Positions 17,468 through 26,625 of a stretch of DNA of 50,244 nt are shown here, one piece after another. The translations under genes were made by a program, and so were the position numbers. Origin of the DNA: Halieaceae bacterium (GTDB lineage Bacteria; Pseudomonadota; Gammaproteobacteria; Pseudomonadales; Halieaceae); NCBI GenBank assembly GCA_902613175.1, contig CACMGJ010000014.1, forward strand, positions 1-50,244. Direction: 5' to 3'. Below the pieces are notes generated by a model that was given only the letters and a program-made list of their open reading frames with translations, was not told the origin of the DNA and ran no database searches. Positions within the stretch are counted from its first letter, which is position 1. The number at the start of each line of letters is the position of its first letter.

Positions 17468-18409
17468 GTGCGCAAATCCAACTGGTTGCATTCAAATTTA
17501 CAGTCGTTTGAAAGCTATGGAATAAGTTTCCTAGGGAAAATCCTTAGCAAACAAGACGCGGATAGTATTCTGCGATCGATAAAAGCGTCTCGGCCCTTCG
17601 ATTCAAACCTATTCCTATCGGAATCTGAGTTTGCTTCAAACCAAGAGTTTAGAGGCGTTAATCCCAGACCGGGACGAAACTTCTTGGAAACTATCGCCTC
17701 CGCTCTCGATCCAATAGACAAAAATGCTCGTTTGGACGGTTTGGTCTCAAAATTATTAGGGGATGAATATTACTTACTAGATCGGAAGGTGGTTTGTGGG
17801 ATACCTGAGTGGAATATGCCCCCATGGCTTAGATCCAGACTGGATGGAAGAGCAATTAACAACTTAGGTGCATACATAAAGCCCGAGTACCGAGATATTA
17901 CTTACTTTTATGGAATTGATTACCATCAAGACCTGATCGACTGGCCAGAGAGAGAACCAAATTTCATCACTTTGTATGTTTATCTCGATGACGTGGGAGT
18001 AGATGACGCCCCACTTACTTTGTTGGCGGGTTCACATCACCTAGGAGCCACAGAATTCCCTCACGACTTGGAGCTGTCAGACCCTACCGACCGCATATGG
18101 ACGTATAAATCATCTTCAGGTGAAGTAGAGTGCAGCGAAAAAAAGTTCATGGCGGGTGCTGGGAGTGCAGCCATTTGGCATGCCTGTACGCTTCATGGGA
18201 CCACACCACCTAAATCCACTATCGCTCGTATCTCCCTAAGGTACCTTTTAACCTCACGCCAAATCGGTAACCGCCCCAATATAGTCGACATAATGAATAC
18301 AAAGCTCTTTGGCAGCGTATCTCAAAAAACGACACGCCGGGATCAAAGCTCTTTTGGCGAAATCGTTAAATCTGGCAATAAACTTATCGAGAGCGTCGTG
18401 GATAAATGA
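17468..18409 (+). CDS. Phytanoyl-CoA dioxygenase (PhyH) family protein
   Basis: The 313-residue cytosolic protein fits Fe(II)/2-oxoglutarate dioxygenases of the PhyH family: an HxD iron motif at H153-Q-D155 (DYHQDLIDW) and a distal His at 243 (TLHGTTPP), followed by Arg residues (RISLR) for 2-oxoglutarate. GTG is the start, with AGGAG seven bases upstream. It overlaps pseF by four bases (ATGA), so it leads the pseudaminic acid operon. A hydroxylation of the sugar, its precursor or a substituent is plausible but unproven. Confidence 0.85.
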   Translation: MRKSNWLHSNLQSFESYGISFLGKILSKQDADSILRSIKASRPFDSNLFLSESEFASNQEFRGVNPRPGRNFLETIASALDPIDKNARLDGLVSKLLGDEYYLLDRKVVCGIPEWNMPPWLRSRLDGRAINNLGAYIKPEYRDITYFYGIDYHQDLIDWPEREPNFITLYVYLDDVGVDDAPLTLLAGSHHLGATEFPHDLELSDPTDRIWTYKSSSGEVECSEKKFMAGAGSAAIWHACTLHGTTPPKSTIARISLRYLLTSRQIGNRPNIVDIMNTKLFGSVSQKTTRRDQSSFGEIVKSGNKLIESVVDK

Positions 18410-19095
18410 AAATTGCTGTCATACCAGCACGGGGGGGTAGCAAGAGAATACCCAACAAAAACATTAAACCATTTCTTGGAAAACCCATAATCACCTACCC
18501 CATTGACTCCGCTCTGGCTAGTCGGCAATTTGAATCTGTAATAGTGTCCACGGACTGCGAGCGCATAGCGGAGATTGCACGAGATGCAGGCGCTGAAGTG
18601 CCATTCACGCGCCCACCGGAGCTAGCTGACGACCTAACGGGCACCACCCCCGTCGTAGGTCATGCGATTAACTGGTTTGAGCAGAATGTAAGTGATATTG
18701 AAGGCGTTTGCTGCATCTATCCAACCGCTGTATTTGTAAGCCCAAATATGGTCACTGAAGGATGGCGCAGGCTACTAGCGAGCAACTCAGATTTCCTAAT
18801 GACGGTAGCAGAATTCGAATTTCCAATTCAGCGCGCCCTGAAAATAAACGAAAATGGTTGTCTTGTTGCCTCAGAACCGGACAATTTTCACAAAAGATCG
18901 CAAGACCTTGCCCCAACTTTCCATGATGCAGGGCAGATGTACTGGGGTAGAGGGCAAGCGTTCCGGGGTTTATCTTTGAATTTAAACTCCATACCTATGA
19001 TCCTTCCGAGATGGAATGCACAAGATATCGATACCCTAGAAGATTGGGAAATGGCCGAGAAACTTTTTTCAATTTCAGAGCCCTGGCACACCTAA
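18406..19095 (+). CDS. pseF: Pseudaminic acid cytidylyltransferase
   Basis: The 229-residue cytosolic enzyme activates pseudaminic acid with CTP to CMP-pseudaminic acid, the last step before transfer. It carries the CMP-sugar synthetase signature IPARGGSKRIPNKNIK (6-21), a STDCERIA segment near 48, and the PseF-type HDAGQMYWG near 172, which differs from NeuA proteins. It overlaps the PhyH gene by ATGA and pseG by TAATG, so the three are coupled. A second, different cytidylyltransferase lies at 23274. Confidence 0.93.
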   Translation: MKIAVIPARGGSKRIPNKNIKPFLGKPIITYPIDSALASRQFESVIVSTDCERIAEIARDAGAEVPFTRPPELADDLTGTTPVVGHAINWFEQNVSDIEGVCCIYPTAVFVSPNMVTEGWRRLLASNSDFLMTVAEFEFPIQRALKINENGCLVASEPDNFHKRSQDLAPTFHDAGQMYWGRGQAFRGLSLNLNSIPMILPRWNAQDIDTLEDWEMAEKLFSISEPWHT

Positions 19096-20189
19096 TGGAG
19101 GTGGTCATCAGGGTAGACGCAAGCTATGAAATTGGCTCTGGACATGTGATGAGGTGCTTGACGTTAGCAGAAGCTCTTAAAAATAGATCTGTAAATGTAA
19201 GCTTTATCTGTCGCGAGCTTGAAGGACATCTCATCGAAGTAATTAAACGCAAAAGCTTCAGAGTACACTCATTAAAATTACCGAGGGGTTGTCCGCAGTT
19301 CAGCAGAAATTCGGGCAGCTTAAGCCATGCAAGCTGGCTGGGGGTCGATCAAGAAAGAGATGCAGAGGAAACCCTTAAAGTACTCTCATCCAAACAAAAG
19401 ATTTCATGGGTAGTAGTCGATCATTACGGAATTGACCATATCTGGCACTCTCGGGTACGACAGTCTGAGACAAAAATTTTTGTACTTGACGACTTAGCAG
19501 ATCGAAAACACGACTGTGATCTTTTACTTGACCAAAGCTACTTTGGCGCAGACCCGCATCGATACCACAAATTGACGTCCGAAAATTGCAAAAATTTAAT
19601 TGGACCGCGCTACGCTCTACTTAGACCAGAATTTGATCACAAATTACGAACAAATCGTGCGGGCGGTGGCGCGCTTCGTAGAATCTTCATAAACTACGGT
19701 GGAGTCGATAAATTCTGTATGACGACCAAAACGCTTGAGATAGTGTTCCCGTGTCTTCCTGGTCACATAGCGATTGATGTGGTCGTTGGCGCGAAAAATA
19801 CAGATTTGCAACATTTGAGGCAAATATGCAGAGCTAGCAATATCAATCTGCACATAAACACGACTGGAATTGCCAAGCTAATGACGAGCGCTGATCTAGC
19901 TATTGGATGTGGGGGCGTGGTTGCACTGGAAAGGGCATTCTGGGGATTACCATCTATTGCTATCTCCACCGCGGTGAATCAGGAGGAAACACTTCGCGAC
20001 ATGGCTGCCAGAGGCCTAGTCACCCTGATTAAATCATTGACTGAATTACCCAAGTTGGTTGCATCGGCGATCCATCAACCGCATAAAAAGATTGATCTGG
20101 CTGTCGATAACGGAACGGAAATTGTGGTAAATCATATGCTTACAAACGCTTGCGGAACCTCGAGGCATGTTGACCGAATTACTAGCTGA
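19095..20189 (+). CDS. pseG: UDP-2,4-diacetamido-2,4,6-trideoxy-beta-L-altropyranose hydrolase
   Basis: This enzyme removes UDP from the pseudaminic acid precursor. The 364-residue protein has a GT-B like fold, with the N-terminal motif GSGHVMRCL including H17, the known catalytic His of PseG. A second-domain motif, IGCGGVVALERAFWGLPSI near 280-298, matches the nucleotide-binding end of MurG-like proteins. The start was taken at the ATG overlapping the pseF stop (TAATG); a longer in-frame start lies inside pseF and is unlikely. It overlaps pseH by 23 bases. Confidence 0.92.
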   Translation: MEVVIRVDASYEIGSGHVMRCLTLAEALKNRSVNVSFICRELEGHLIEVIKRKSFRVHSLKLPRGCPQFSRNSGSLSHASWLGVDQERDAEETLKVLSSKQKISWVVVDHYGIDHIWHSRVRQSETKIFVLDDLADRKHDCDLLLDQSYFGADPHRYHKLTSENCKNLIGPRYALLRPEFDHKLRTNRAGGGALRRIFINYGGVDKFCMTTKTLEIVFPCLPGHIAIDVVVGAKNTDLQHLRQICRASNINLHINTTGIAKLMTSADLAIGCGGVVALERAFWGLPSIAISTAVNQEETLRDMAARGLVTLIKSLTELPKLVASAIHQPHKKIDLAVDNGTEIVVNHMLTNACGTSRHVDRITS

Positions 20190-20712
20190 GCAACTACCAC
20201 TCGTTCTTAAGTGGCGCAATGATCCTGCTGTCAGGCAAAATATGTACTCCTACGAAGAGATCAGCCCCCAGGAGCACAAACACTGGTTTCACTCGGTGCA
20301 AACTGACCCTGGACGTCGATATTTCATTTACTCCTGCAGTGGAAAGCCCACCGGCGTTGTCTACTTTTCGAATTTGATGCCTTTCAAACAACAAGCAATG
20401 TGGGGGTTTTACAGCGCCCCCGGTGCTCCGAGAGGTACTGGGCTACGGATGGAATTAGAGGCGTTGGACTTCGCTTTCATCGATCTTTCATTGCAAAAAC
20501 TTAATTGTGAGGTGATAGCCACTAACAAGAAAGTTATCAACCTGCATCGCAAGACGGGCTTTCAAGACGAGGGTCTCTTCAGGAACTACCACTTCGATGG
20601 TCATCGCTACATAGATGTTGTCAGGCTGGGTATGATAAGGAGCGAGTGGCCACAGGCAAAAAAAGTGCTGACTGACCGGATTATTAGAACAAAAACTACC
20701 GATACCGCATGA
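20167..20712 (+). CDS. pseH: UDP-4-amino-4,6-dideoxy-N-acetyl-beta-L-altrosamine N-acetyltransferase
   Basis: A 181-residue GNAT-family enzyme that acetylates the 4-amino group made by PseC, using acetyl-CoA. Family features: an LVLKWRNDPAVRQNMYS segment near 13-29 typical of PseH, a GVVYFSNL strand near 63, and a C-terminal NKKVINLHRKTGFQDEG stretch near 119-135 that matches GNAT motif B. It sits between pseG and the formyltransferase-like gene, overlapping both. Confidence 0.88.
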   Translation: MLTELLAEQLPLVLKWRNDPAVRQNMYSYEEISPQEHKHWFHSVQTDPGRRYFIYSCSGKPTGVVYFSNLMPFKQQAMWGFYSAPGAPRGTGLRMELEALDFAFIDLSLQKLNCEVIATNKKVINLHRKTGFQDEGLFRNYHFDGHRYIDVVRLGMIRSEWPQAKKVLTDRIIRTKTTDTA

Positions 20713-21416
20713 GCATGGGCGACTATAAAAATTCAATAGCCATTTGTGCCCCCCAGCCACACTGGGATGCTGTGGCGCAACGTCTGACTACTTGCCGTAA
20801 TATCGACGTAATACGTATTTATGATCCCGCCGAGCTTGAGGCACTGGCAAATGGCCAAACTGATCGATTGTTGTTCTTTCCTCATTGGAGCTGGAGTGTA
20901 CCCGAGAAAATCTTTACCAAACATGAGTGCATAATGTTTCACATGACAGATCTCCCGTTCGGAAGGGGCGGAACGCCTTTGCAGAATTTGATTTCTCGTG
21001 GATTTATGGAAACAAAACTGACCGCATTTCGCTGTGAAAAAGAATTAGATTCAGGTCCCATTTATATGAAACGCCCTCTTTCACTAGAGGGCACGGCGCG
21101 GGAAATAATGGAAAGGGCCGCCAAAATCACAGAACAGATGATAATTGAATTGATAGGATCCTCACGAACAACAAGCCCTCAAGAAGGTGTAGGTAGCTAT
21201 TTTAAAAGGCGTACGCCGGACGAGAGTGAGATAACTTGGGAAGGGAGCCTAAAATCAATCTTTGACCACATTAGAATGCTAGACGACGACTATTATCCCC
21301 GTGCCTTTATCGAGACTGAAAATTTTCGACTCACTTTTAGTGATGCCAAGACTGAGGGCGACGTTTTAAGTGCCAAAGTCCTCATAAGTAATAAAGAACA
21401 TCACGATGAAACCTGA
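20709..21416 (+). CDS. Formyltransferase-like protein (Fmt/ArnA fold)
   Basis: The 235-residue protein resembles the N10-formyltetrahydrofolate-dependent formyltransferase domain: MFHMTDLPFGRGGTPLQNLI (76-95) aligns with the usual NxHxSLLPxYRGxxPxxWAI motif, and D114 in LDSGPIY matches the catalytic Asp. H78 is kept, but the usual catalytic Asn is Met76. It is thus a variant subfamily. In a pse operon it could put an N-formyl group on pseudaminic acid, or do another one-carbon or hydrolytic step. It overlaps pseH by ATGA and the PIG-L gene by 11 bases. Confidence 0.8.
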   Translation: MSMGDYKNSIAICAPQPHWDAVAQRLTTCRNIDVIRIYDPAELEALANGQTDRLLFFPHWSWSVPEKIFTKHECIMFHMTDLPFGRGGTPLQNLISRGFMETKLTAFRCEKELDSGPIYMKRPLSLEGTAREIMERAAKITEQMIIELIGSSRTTSPQEGVGSYFKRRTPDESEITWEGSLKSIFDHIRMLDDDYYPRAFIETENFRLTFSDAKTEGDVLSAKVLISNKEHHDET

Positions 21417-22095
21417 AAGAATCTTGGCTGTGGTAGCACATGCGGATGATGAAGTTTTAGGCTGCGGCGGCACGCTTGCAAGACACTCCTCTGAAGGGCA
21501 TGAGGTTCGTGTTCTTGCAATGGCTGACGGAGTGAGTAGTAGATTAAACTTGGATGACGACCAGCGAAATGCAATCTATGAAAGGATGGAATTCGCAAAA
21601 GAAGGAGCAAGAATTTTAGGCATCTCTGCTATAGAGTTTGTGGGGTACCCCGATAACCAAATGGACGCCGTTCCCCTCCTGGAAGTCATTCAGCGCGTTG
21701 AAGCATATCTAAAAATATTTCCCGCTGATACGGTATACACGCACCATTGCGGTGACCTCAATATCGACCACTGTATAACCGGTCGCGCAGTGGTTACGGC
21801 AACGAGGCCCCTGCCCAATGCGTGTGTTCAAAATCTCTATGCGTTTGAAGTTCCATCCAGCACCGAATGGCGATTTGACAGTGGCTTCAACTCCTTTCAA
21901 CCAAACTTTTATATGGATATCTCAGATACGTTGGATAGGAAAATAGAAGCGTTGAAGGCCTATAAGAGTGAGGTCAAGGATTCTCCCCATCCTAGATCAA
22001 TCGAAGCCTGCAAGAGCCTTGCTCGGTTTAGAGGTAGTAACATTGGCATGTCGGCTGCGGAGGCCTTTATGCTGGTGAGAGCAATCCGAAAATGA
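21406..22095 (+). CDS. PIG-L family deacetylase
   Basis: The 229-residue cytosolic protein carries the zinc motif AHADDE (residues 11-16, family AHPDDE) and the later THHCGDLNIDH (112-122) that supplies the third zinc ligand. PIG-L/LmbE enzymes remove N-acetyl groups from GlcNAc-type sugars. Here, beside a formyltransferase-like gene and PseH, it may strip one acetyl group from a pseudaminic acid intermediate so that another acyl group can be added. The order is inferred from neighbours only. It overlaps pseI by ATGA. Confidence 0.88.
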   Translation: MKPERILAVVAHADDEVLGCGGTLARHSSEGHEVRVLAMADGVSSRLNLDDDQRNAIYERMEFAKEGARILGISAIEFVGYPDNQMDAVPLLEVIQRVEAYLKIFPADTVYTHHCGDLNIDHCITGRAVVTATRPLPNACVQNLYAFEVPSSTEWRFDSGFNSFQPNFYMDISDTLDRKIEALKAYKSEVKDSPHPRSIEACKSLARFRGSNIGMSAAEAFMLVRAIRK

Positions 22096-23192
22096 GTATG
22101 ACCATCGCCGGCTACACCATTAGTAGAGATCGTCCACCGATGATCATTGCAGAAATATCTGGTAATCATAAACAGTCGCTCGACCGGGCCCTCCAAATGG
22201 TTGAAGCAGCCGCAGAAAATGGCGCACACGCGGTAAAACTGCAGACCTACACAGCAGATACGATGACACTTCCCTCTAGCGACGAAGCGTACATCATAAA
22301 GTCACGACAAAGCCCCTGGTTCGGTCGCCATCTCTATGAGTTGTACGAGGAAGCCTATACGCCTTGGGAATGGCATCAACCCATCTTCAAACGCGCCAAA
22401 GAACTAGGAATAGGTGCTTTCAGTTCAGCATTCGATATCAGTGCGGTCAATTTTTTGGAAAGTATCGACACCCCAGCATACAAAATCTCTTCATTTGAAT
22501 GTTGTGACCTTCAACTACTTGCAGCGATTGCCCGCACCAAAAAGCCTGTAATCCTATCCTGTGGTATGGCGTACCTAAGTGAGATAAACCTGGCTGTCGA
22601 CACGTTACGGTCAGCGGGAAACACAGATATTGCGATTTTAAAATGTACCAGTGACTACCCCGCTGATCCCGAAGAATCTAATTTAAAGACGATCGAAGAT
22701 CTTCGGAATCACTTTAATTGCGAAGTGGGATTATCAGATCACACGTTAGGAGTCACGGTTGCAATCGCAGCTGTCGCACTTGGCGCCACGATCATAGAAA
22801 AGCACTTCACGTTAGAAAAAAACGATGGTGCCGTCGACTCTGAGTTCTCTGCGGACCCCAATGAACTGAAGCTTTTAGCCAACGCTACTAAAACAAGTTG
22901 GGAGGCGCTAGGGTCTATCACTTATGGACCAACAGCCTCGGAGCAAATTAATCGGTATTATCGACGATCGTTATATGCCGCACGTGATATAGCAAAAGGT
23001 CGTCAGATAGAAAGAGATGACCTTGTCTCTTTGAGGCCGCACTTAGGAGTTGATACCAAGTATATCAACTCTGTAATTGGGTCCTATGCCGAATCAGCAA
23101 TCGTGAAAGGCCAACCTATTAAGTCGCAACTTTTATATCCAGCTCTACAGGTTAGTGATGAGGTTAGCACCGAATCCAACCTAAAGGACTAA
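22092..23192 (+). CDS. pseI: Pseudaminic acid synthase
   Basis: This enzyme condenses phosphoenolpyruvate with the hydrolysed hexose to form pseudaminic acid. The 366-residue protein has a NeuB TIM barrel (about 15-275) with AEISGNHKQS near 18, VKLQTYTADT near 47, a YELYEEAYTPWEWH stretch typical of PseI near 82-95, and IEKHFTLEKNDGAVDSEFS near 235. A C-terminal SAF/antifreeze-like domain (about 295-352) contains RRSLYAARDIAKG. It is the last gene of the plus-strand pse operon, convergent with the second cytidylyltransferase 81 bases on. Confidence 0.94.
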   Translation: MSMTIAGYTISRDRPPMIIAEISGNHKQSLDRALQMVEAAAENGAHAVKLQTYTADTMTLPSSDEAYIIKSRQSPWFGRHLYELYEEAYTPWEWHQPIFKRAKELGIGAFSSAFDISAVNFLESIDTPAYKISSFECCDLQLLAAIARTKKPVILSCGMAYLSEINLAVDTLRSAGNTDIAILKCTSDYPADPEESNLKTIEDLRNHFNCEVGLSDHTLGVTVAIAAVALGATIIEKHFTLEKNDGAVDSEFSADPNELKLLANATKTSWEALGSITYGPTASEQINRYYRRSLYAARDIAKGRQIERDDLVSLRPHLGVDTKYINSVIGSYAESAIVKGQPIKSQLLYPALQVSDEVSTESNLKD

Positions 23193-23273
23193 CAATATTT
23201 GCAAGTTTGATGGCACCCAGTATTACCGGTTACATTTAAAACTGCTACCTAAAACGTCTTCGCTTCATAATTC

Positions 23274-23966
23274 TCAATGCCCACGTGCTTTAGAACTAAT
23301 TAAACTTTCGCACAACTCAAGATCTTCTTGATGGCTGACCTTAATGGACTTCAAGACGTTGAGAGGATGATATAACCTTTTCCTGCCAAGCGCTGCGGCA
23401 CCAAATCGATCAAACCTATCTATGAATGAGGCAGCATCCCAAATGGTTATAGCCCAGTTAAGAATATTCACTACTGCATTATCTTGAGTTGGCGCAAGCG
23501 TCTCTCCTAGTTTGATGTTAACCGGAGTATCTTCACAAAAAACCTGCATTTGAGTTGAATTCGATGTAATTAGCGTGTCACAGTCACTACCCTCATATGC
23601 TATAACGGCGTCCCGCACATCAACCGCCGTTATCAAGGGGCAAACCGGATTTATCATAATGAGCGTATCAGGCGAAAGCCGTGCAATTATATCCGCATTA
23701 AAGTGATCACTTTGCGTGGTATCATCAGCTAACGCTTTATCTCGCTCATATATATTAACTTCCGGATAGCTCCTTCTAACGTACTGTATGATTTCTAAAG
23801 AGTCCGTATTGACATAAATATTATCAGTTACCTTTGCTCCAACTGCAGCGTCGATAGCATAAGAAATCATTGGCCGCCCTCCCAAAAGTCTGAGATTTTT
23901 ATGACGCAGGCGTTTACTACCGTCCCTTGCCGGTATATGCAGTATCACTTTCCCAAGCCGACTCAA
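23274..23966 (-). CDS. CMP-sugar-type cytidylyltransferase (acylneuraminate family, not PseF)
   Basis: The 230-residue protein has the nucleotide signature IPARDGSKRLRHKN (11-24), a MISYAIDAA segment, and NTDSLEI near 53, all typical of NeuA-like CTP transferases. It lacks the PseF-type QMYWG block. It therefore probably activates another acidic sugar as the CMP derivative. It is the last gene of the seven-gene minus-strand operon and overlaps the phosphatase gene by ATGA, suggesting that it acts right after dephosphorylation. The substrate is unknown. Confidence 0.85.
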   Translation of the reverse strand: MSRLGKVILHIPARDGSKRLRHKNLRLLGGRPMISYAIDAAVGAKVTDNIYVNTDSLEIIQYVRRSYPEVNIYERDKALADDTTQSDHFNADIIARLSPDTLIMINPVCPLITAVDVRDAVIAYEGSDCDTLITSNSTQMQVFCEDTPVNIKLGETLAPTQDNAVVNILNWAITIWDAASFIDRFDRFGAAALGRKRLYHPLNVLKSIKVSHQEDLELCESLISSKARGH

Positions 23967-24691
23967 AGGTGTACTCCTATACTTATATTAATGAGATCGT
24001 CATCTAGAAACTGTAGATCAGTCTCTATACCCAACGCTCGATTAATTGCAAGACCGGCAGCAATATCCCAAATCTTAATATACTCCTCTGAGTACGCATC
24101 GACTCTGCCACAAGCAACATAGGCTAACGATAGCGCTGCTGATCCTAACAGACGAATCTTTTTAAACTTTTTGGAAAGTTCCGCGAGCCTGTAGAACTGA
24201 ATTTCCGATTGAACTCCATAAATAGAAAATCCGGTTGCCAGAACCGACTGACCTATAGGTCTCTTTCTTGGCCTAATCAATGGCTTATCGTTAAGCCATG
24301 AACCTACCCCACATACGCCACTGAACATCTCATCATTATTAAAATCGTATATTACTCCCACTAAGGGCACGTTACCTTTAAACAATGCAATTGAAATACA
24401 AGAAAGAGATATGCCTCTCGAATAATTGAGTGTTCCATCCAAAGGGTCAATAATCCAGAAAATGGAATCATTTTTGATGATGCCGATACGTCCAGTTTCC
24501 TCAGATAAGATCGGATAATTAAACCGGCTTACTAACTGCTGCATGATAGAGTTTTCCGCGATTTTATCTAAATTAATCTTGATATCTTTGTCTTCTTCCG
24601 CTTCTATCCTTACCTCCGATCTACGCTTCTTAAGCATATCGCCTACATTCGCGGCTATATTTTTCGCTAAATTCAGCTCGTTACTATACAT
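23963..24691 (-). CDS. Inositol monophosphatase family phosphatase
   Basis: The 242-residue protein carries the Mg2+-dependent sugar phosphatase set: EE at 64-65, DPLDGT at 82-87, and IWDIAAG at 207-213. Relatives hydrolyse inositol phosphate, PAP or sugar phosphates. In this operon, between a 2-hydroxyacid dehydrogenase (one base upstream) and a CMP transferase (overlapping), it likely removes the phosphate from the acid sugar before CMP activation. The substrate is inferred only from order. Confidence 0.88.
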   Translation of the reverse strand: MYSNELNLAKNIAANVGDMLKKRRSEVRIEAEEDKDIKINLDKIAENSIMQQLVSRFNYPILSEETGRIGIIKNDSIFWIIDPLDGTLNYSRGISLSCISIALFKGNVPLVGVIYDFNNDEMFSGVCGVGSWLNDKPLIRPRKRPIGQSVLATGFSIYGVQSEIQFYRLAELSKKFKKIRLLGSAALSLAYVACGRVDAYSEEYIKIWDIAAGLAINRALGIETDLQFLDDDLINISIGVHL

Positions 24692-24692
24692 A

Positions 24693-25625
24693 TTATGCGT
24701 AAAATGATATCAATTGTTCTATTGCGGCCTCTCCCATTGAGCGAACGGCCTCTCGAGAATTACCCCCAACATGCGGAGTGGCAATCAGATTGGGCAAACC
24801 GATAAAATCCATATCGTCAGGTGGTTCGTTGTCAAATACATCAATAGCTGCACCAGCAATCACATTTTCTTTCAGCGCGCGCTTCAAATCTTCCTGGTTG
24901 ATTAATTCTCCTCTCGCAGTATTGATAAAATAAGCGGAGCTTTTCATCATTTTTAGGCGATCATAATCGAAATAACTTCTGAGCTCATCGGTGAGCGGTG
25001 CGTGTATAGTAACAAAATCAGATTCGCGCAATAACTCGTCTTTTGCGACGCTAATCAATTGGTGTTCGTTGCAAAATTTGCTTTGATCAACAATATCATT
25101 AATGAGCACTTGGCATTTAAACGGTCGAAGAAGTTCTACAACTTCTTTTCCAATATTTCCTAACCCAATGATACCAACAGTTTTTCCAGTTACCTGTGCA
25201 CCGCCATCTTTATTCCATCGCCCGAGCTTCAGTTGATTCGAGGTGACATACAGATTTCGTGAAAGCATCAGCATACACCCTAAAACCTGCTCAGCGACTG
25301 ATCTTTTGTTAACTCCGTAACACACACATACGGCCACACCAAGCTTCTCGCAGTCTAAGAGATTGATATTATCCAGTCCCACTCCATATTTAGATATCAC
25401 TTTCAAACGCTTAGAATTCTTCAATACAGAAAAATCTATTCGATCCAACCCTATAATTGCTGCATCAACATCATGGAGCATCTCATTTAGCTCTCTAGAT
25501 GCGAGCCTTTTACCCGAGTCGTTAAACTTTATTGATCGAAAGCCCGCCGTTGAAATCCGATTCACCAAATACTCGTCCGTCGAAAAAGCAACTGTAGTGA
25601 CAGCCACATCTATTTCACTAATCAT
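24693..25625 (-). CDS. D-isomer-specific 2-hydroxyacid dehydrogenase
   Basis: The 310-residue NAD(P)-dependent enzyme has GLGNIG at 154-159, catalytic Arg238 (NTARGEL), Glu267 (FDNEPP) and His285 (TPHVGG), so the active site is complete. It lacks the ACT domain of serA in this window and is a different branch. It overlaps the Gfo/Idh/MocA gene by eight bases. It may reduce a 2-keto acid or oxidise a 2-hydroxy acid made from a phosphosugar in the same pathway. The substrate is unknown. Confidence 0.88.
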   Translation of the reverse strand: MISEIDVAVTTVAFSTDEYLVNRISTAGFRSIKFNDSGKRLASRELNEMLHDVDAAIIGLDRIDFSVLKNSKRLKVISKYGVGLDNINLLDCEKLGVAVCVCYGVNKRSVAEQVLGCMLMLSRNLYVTSNQLKLGRWNKDGGAQVTGKTVGIIGLGNIGKEVVELLRPFKCQVLINDIVDQSKFCNEHQLISVAKDELLRESDFVTIHAPLTDELRSYFDYDRLKMMKSSAYFINTARGELINQEDLKRALKENVIAGAAIDVFDNEPPDDMDFIGLPNLIATPHVGGNSREAVRSMGEAAIEQLISFYA

Positions 25626-26625
25626 AGTTATCTAAAGCCGCAGCATATATTTTTTCAATTGTCTTTAACGATTCATAAGCGGCTTGAGAGCGCCCATTTT
25701 TAACCTTTCCCTTGTTCCTTATTGCTGAAAAAAATTCATCAATTTCAAGACTCCAGGAATTATCGTTTTCAAACCAAATGGTATTTTCCGCTGGCTTACC
25801 CATGGCATAGGTAATATCTTCAAATTCCCGCTTACCAACGGTCAGTTTCTCTGGAGAGTAACTTCTCGTCTCTGATAAAATTCCATCCAAATTTATATAT
25901 CCCTCTTCAAATGTCATTTCCAAAGAGAACTTATGTCGCCATTGCGTAGCAGATGAATGCATCATAGCAGTAACATTATTCTTAGACTGCATGATAATAA
26001 ATGCATTATCCTCCGCCTCAATATTCCAATACGAAGTGTTAACGAAACTTTTTATATTTTCGAATTTTTCACCGGAGAAAAAATGCATTAGATCCAGCAT
26101 GTGAATTCCCTGGTCGATTAAGATCCCGCCACCTGAAAACTTTTTATAATTTCGCCAGTCTTTATGATAATCAATACTTCCGGCTTTACCATACACACCC
26201 CGGATCCACAACATTTTACCTAGCTCACCAGTTGCGATGATCTTTTTCGCCTCAATAACGGAGTAATGGAAGCGGTGATTAAACCCATATTTAAGAACGC
26301 TATTTGACTTTGCCTCCAATTCCAAAATCGGGTGAAGCTCGTCAGAACTACGAGCTCCCGGCTTTTCGCAGAAAACATGGACGCCGTTGAGCAGGGCTTC
26401 CATAGTATATTCGGCTAGGACATTGTTAACCGCACACACAAACACAGCATCAATGTCGAGAGCGAGCAGATCGGCATAGCTGCGCACAAACTTAACACCC
26501 TTTGGTAATACGTCCGGCCTTTCAATATCATGAACAGCTACAAGCGTGACATCCTCCCGCTTTAAAATCTCCCGTGCTCTGACCTGCCCGATCTTACCAA
26601 ATCCTGCAATAGCAACTTTAATCAT
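25618..26625 (-). CDS. Gfo/Idh/MocA family oxidoreductase
   Basis: The 335-residue NAD(P)-dependent sugar oxidoreductase has GFGKIG at 8-13 for the nucleotide, the CEKP motif at 86-89 with the catalytic Lys, and DQGIHMLDLM near 170 typical of the C-terminal sheet. Relatives such as WlbA oxidise UDP-GlcNAcA at C3, while others act on inositol or free sugars. Here it overlaps the SIS isomerase by eight bases and precedes the 2-hydroxyacid dehydrogenase, fitting a multi-step oxidation of a phosphosugar. The reaction is not known. Confidence 0.88.
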   Translation of the reverse strand: MIKVAIAGFGKIGQVRAREILKREDVTLVAVHDIERPDVLPKGVKFVRSYADLLALDIDAVFVCAVNNVLAEYTMEALLNGVHVFCEKPGARSSDELHPILELEAKSNSVLKYGFNHRFHYSVIEAKKIIATGELGKMLWIRGVYGKAGSIDYHKDWRNYKKFSGGGILIDQGIHMLDLMHFFSGEKFENIKSFVNTSYWNIEAEDNAFIIMQSKNNVTAMMHSSATQWRHKFSLEMTFEEGYINLDGILSETRSYSPEKLTVGKREFEDITYAMGKPAENTIWFENDNSWSLEIDEFFSAIRNKGKVKNGRSQAAYESLKTIEKIYAAALDNYD

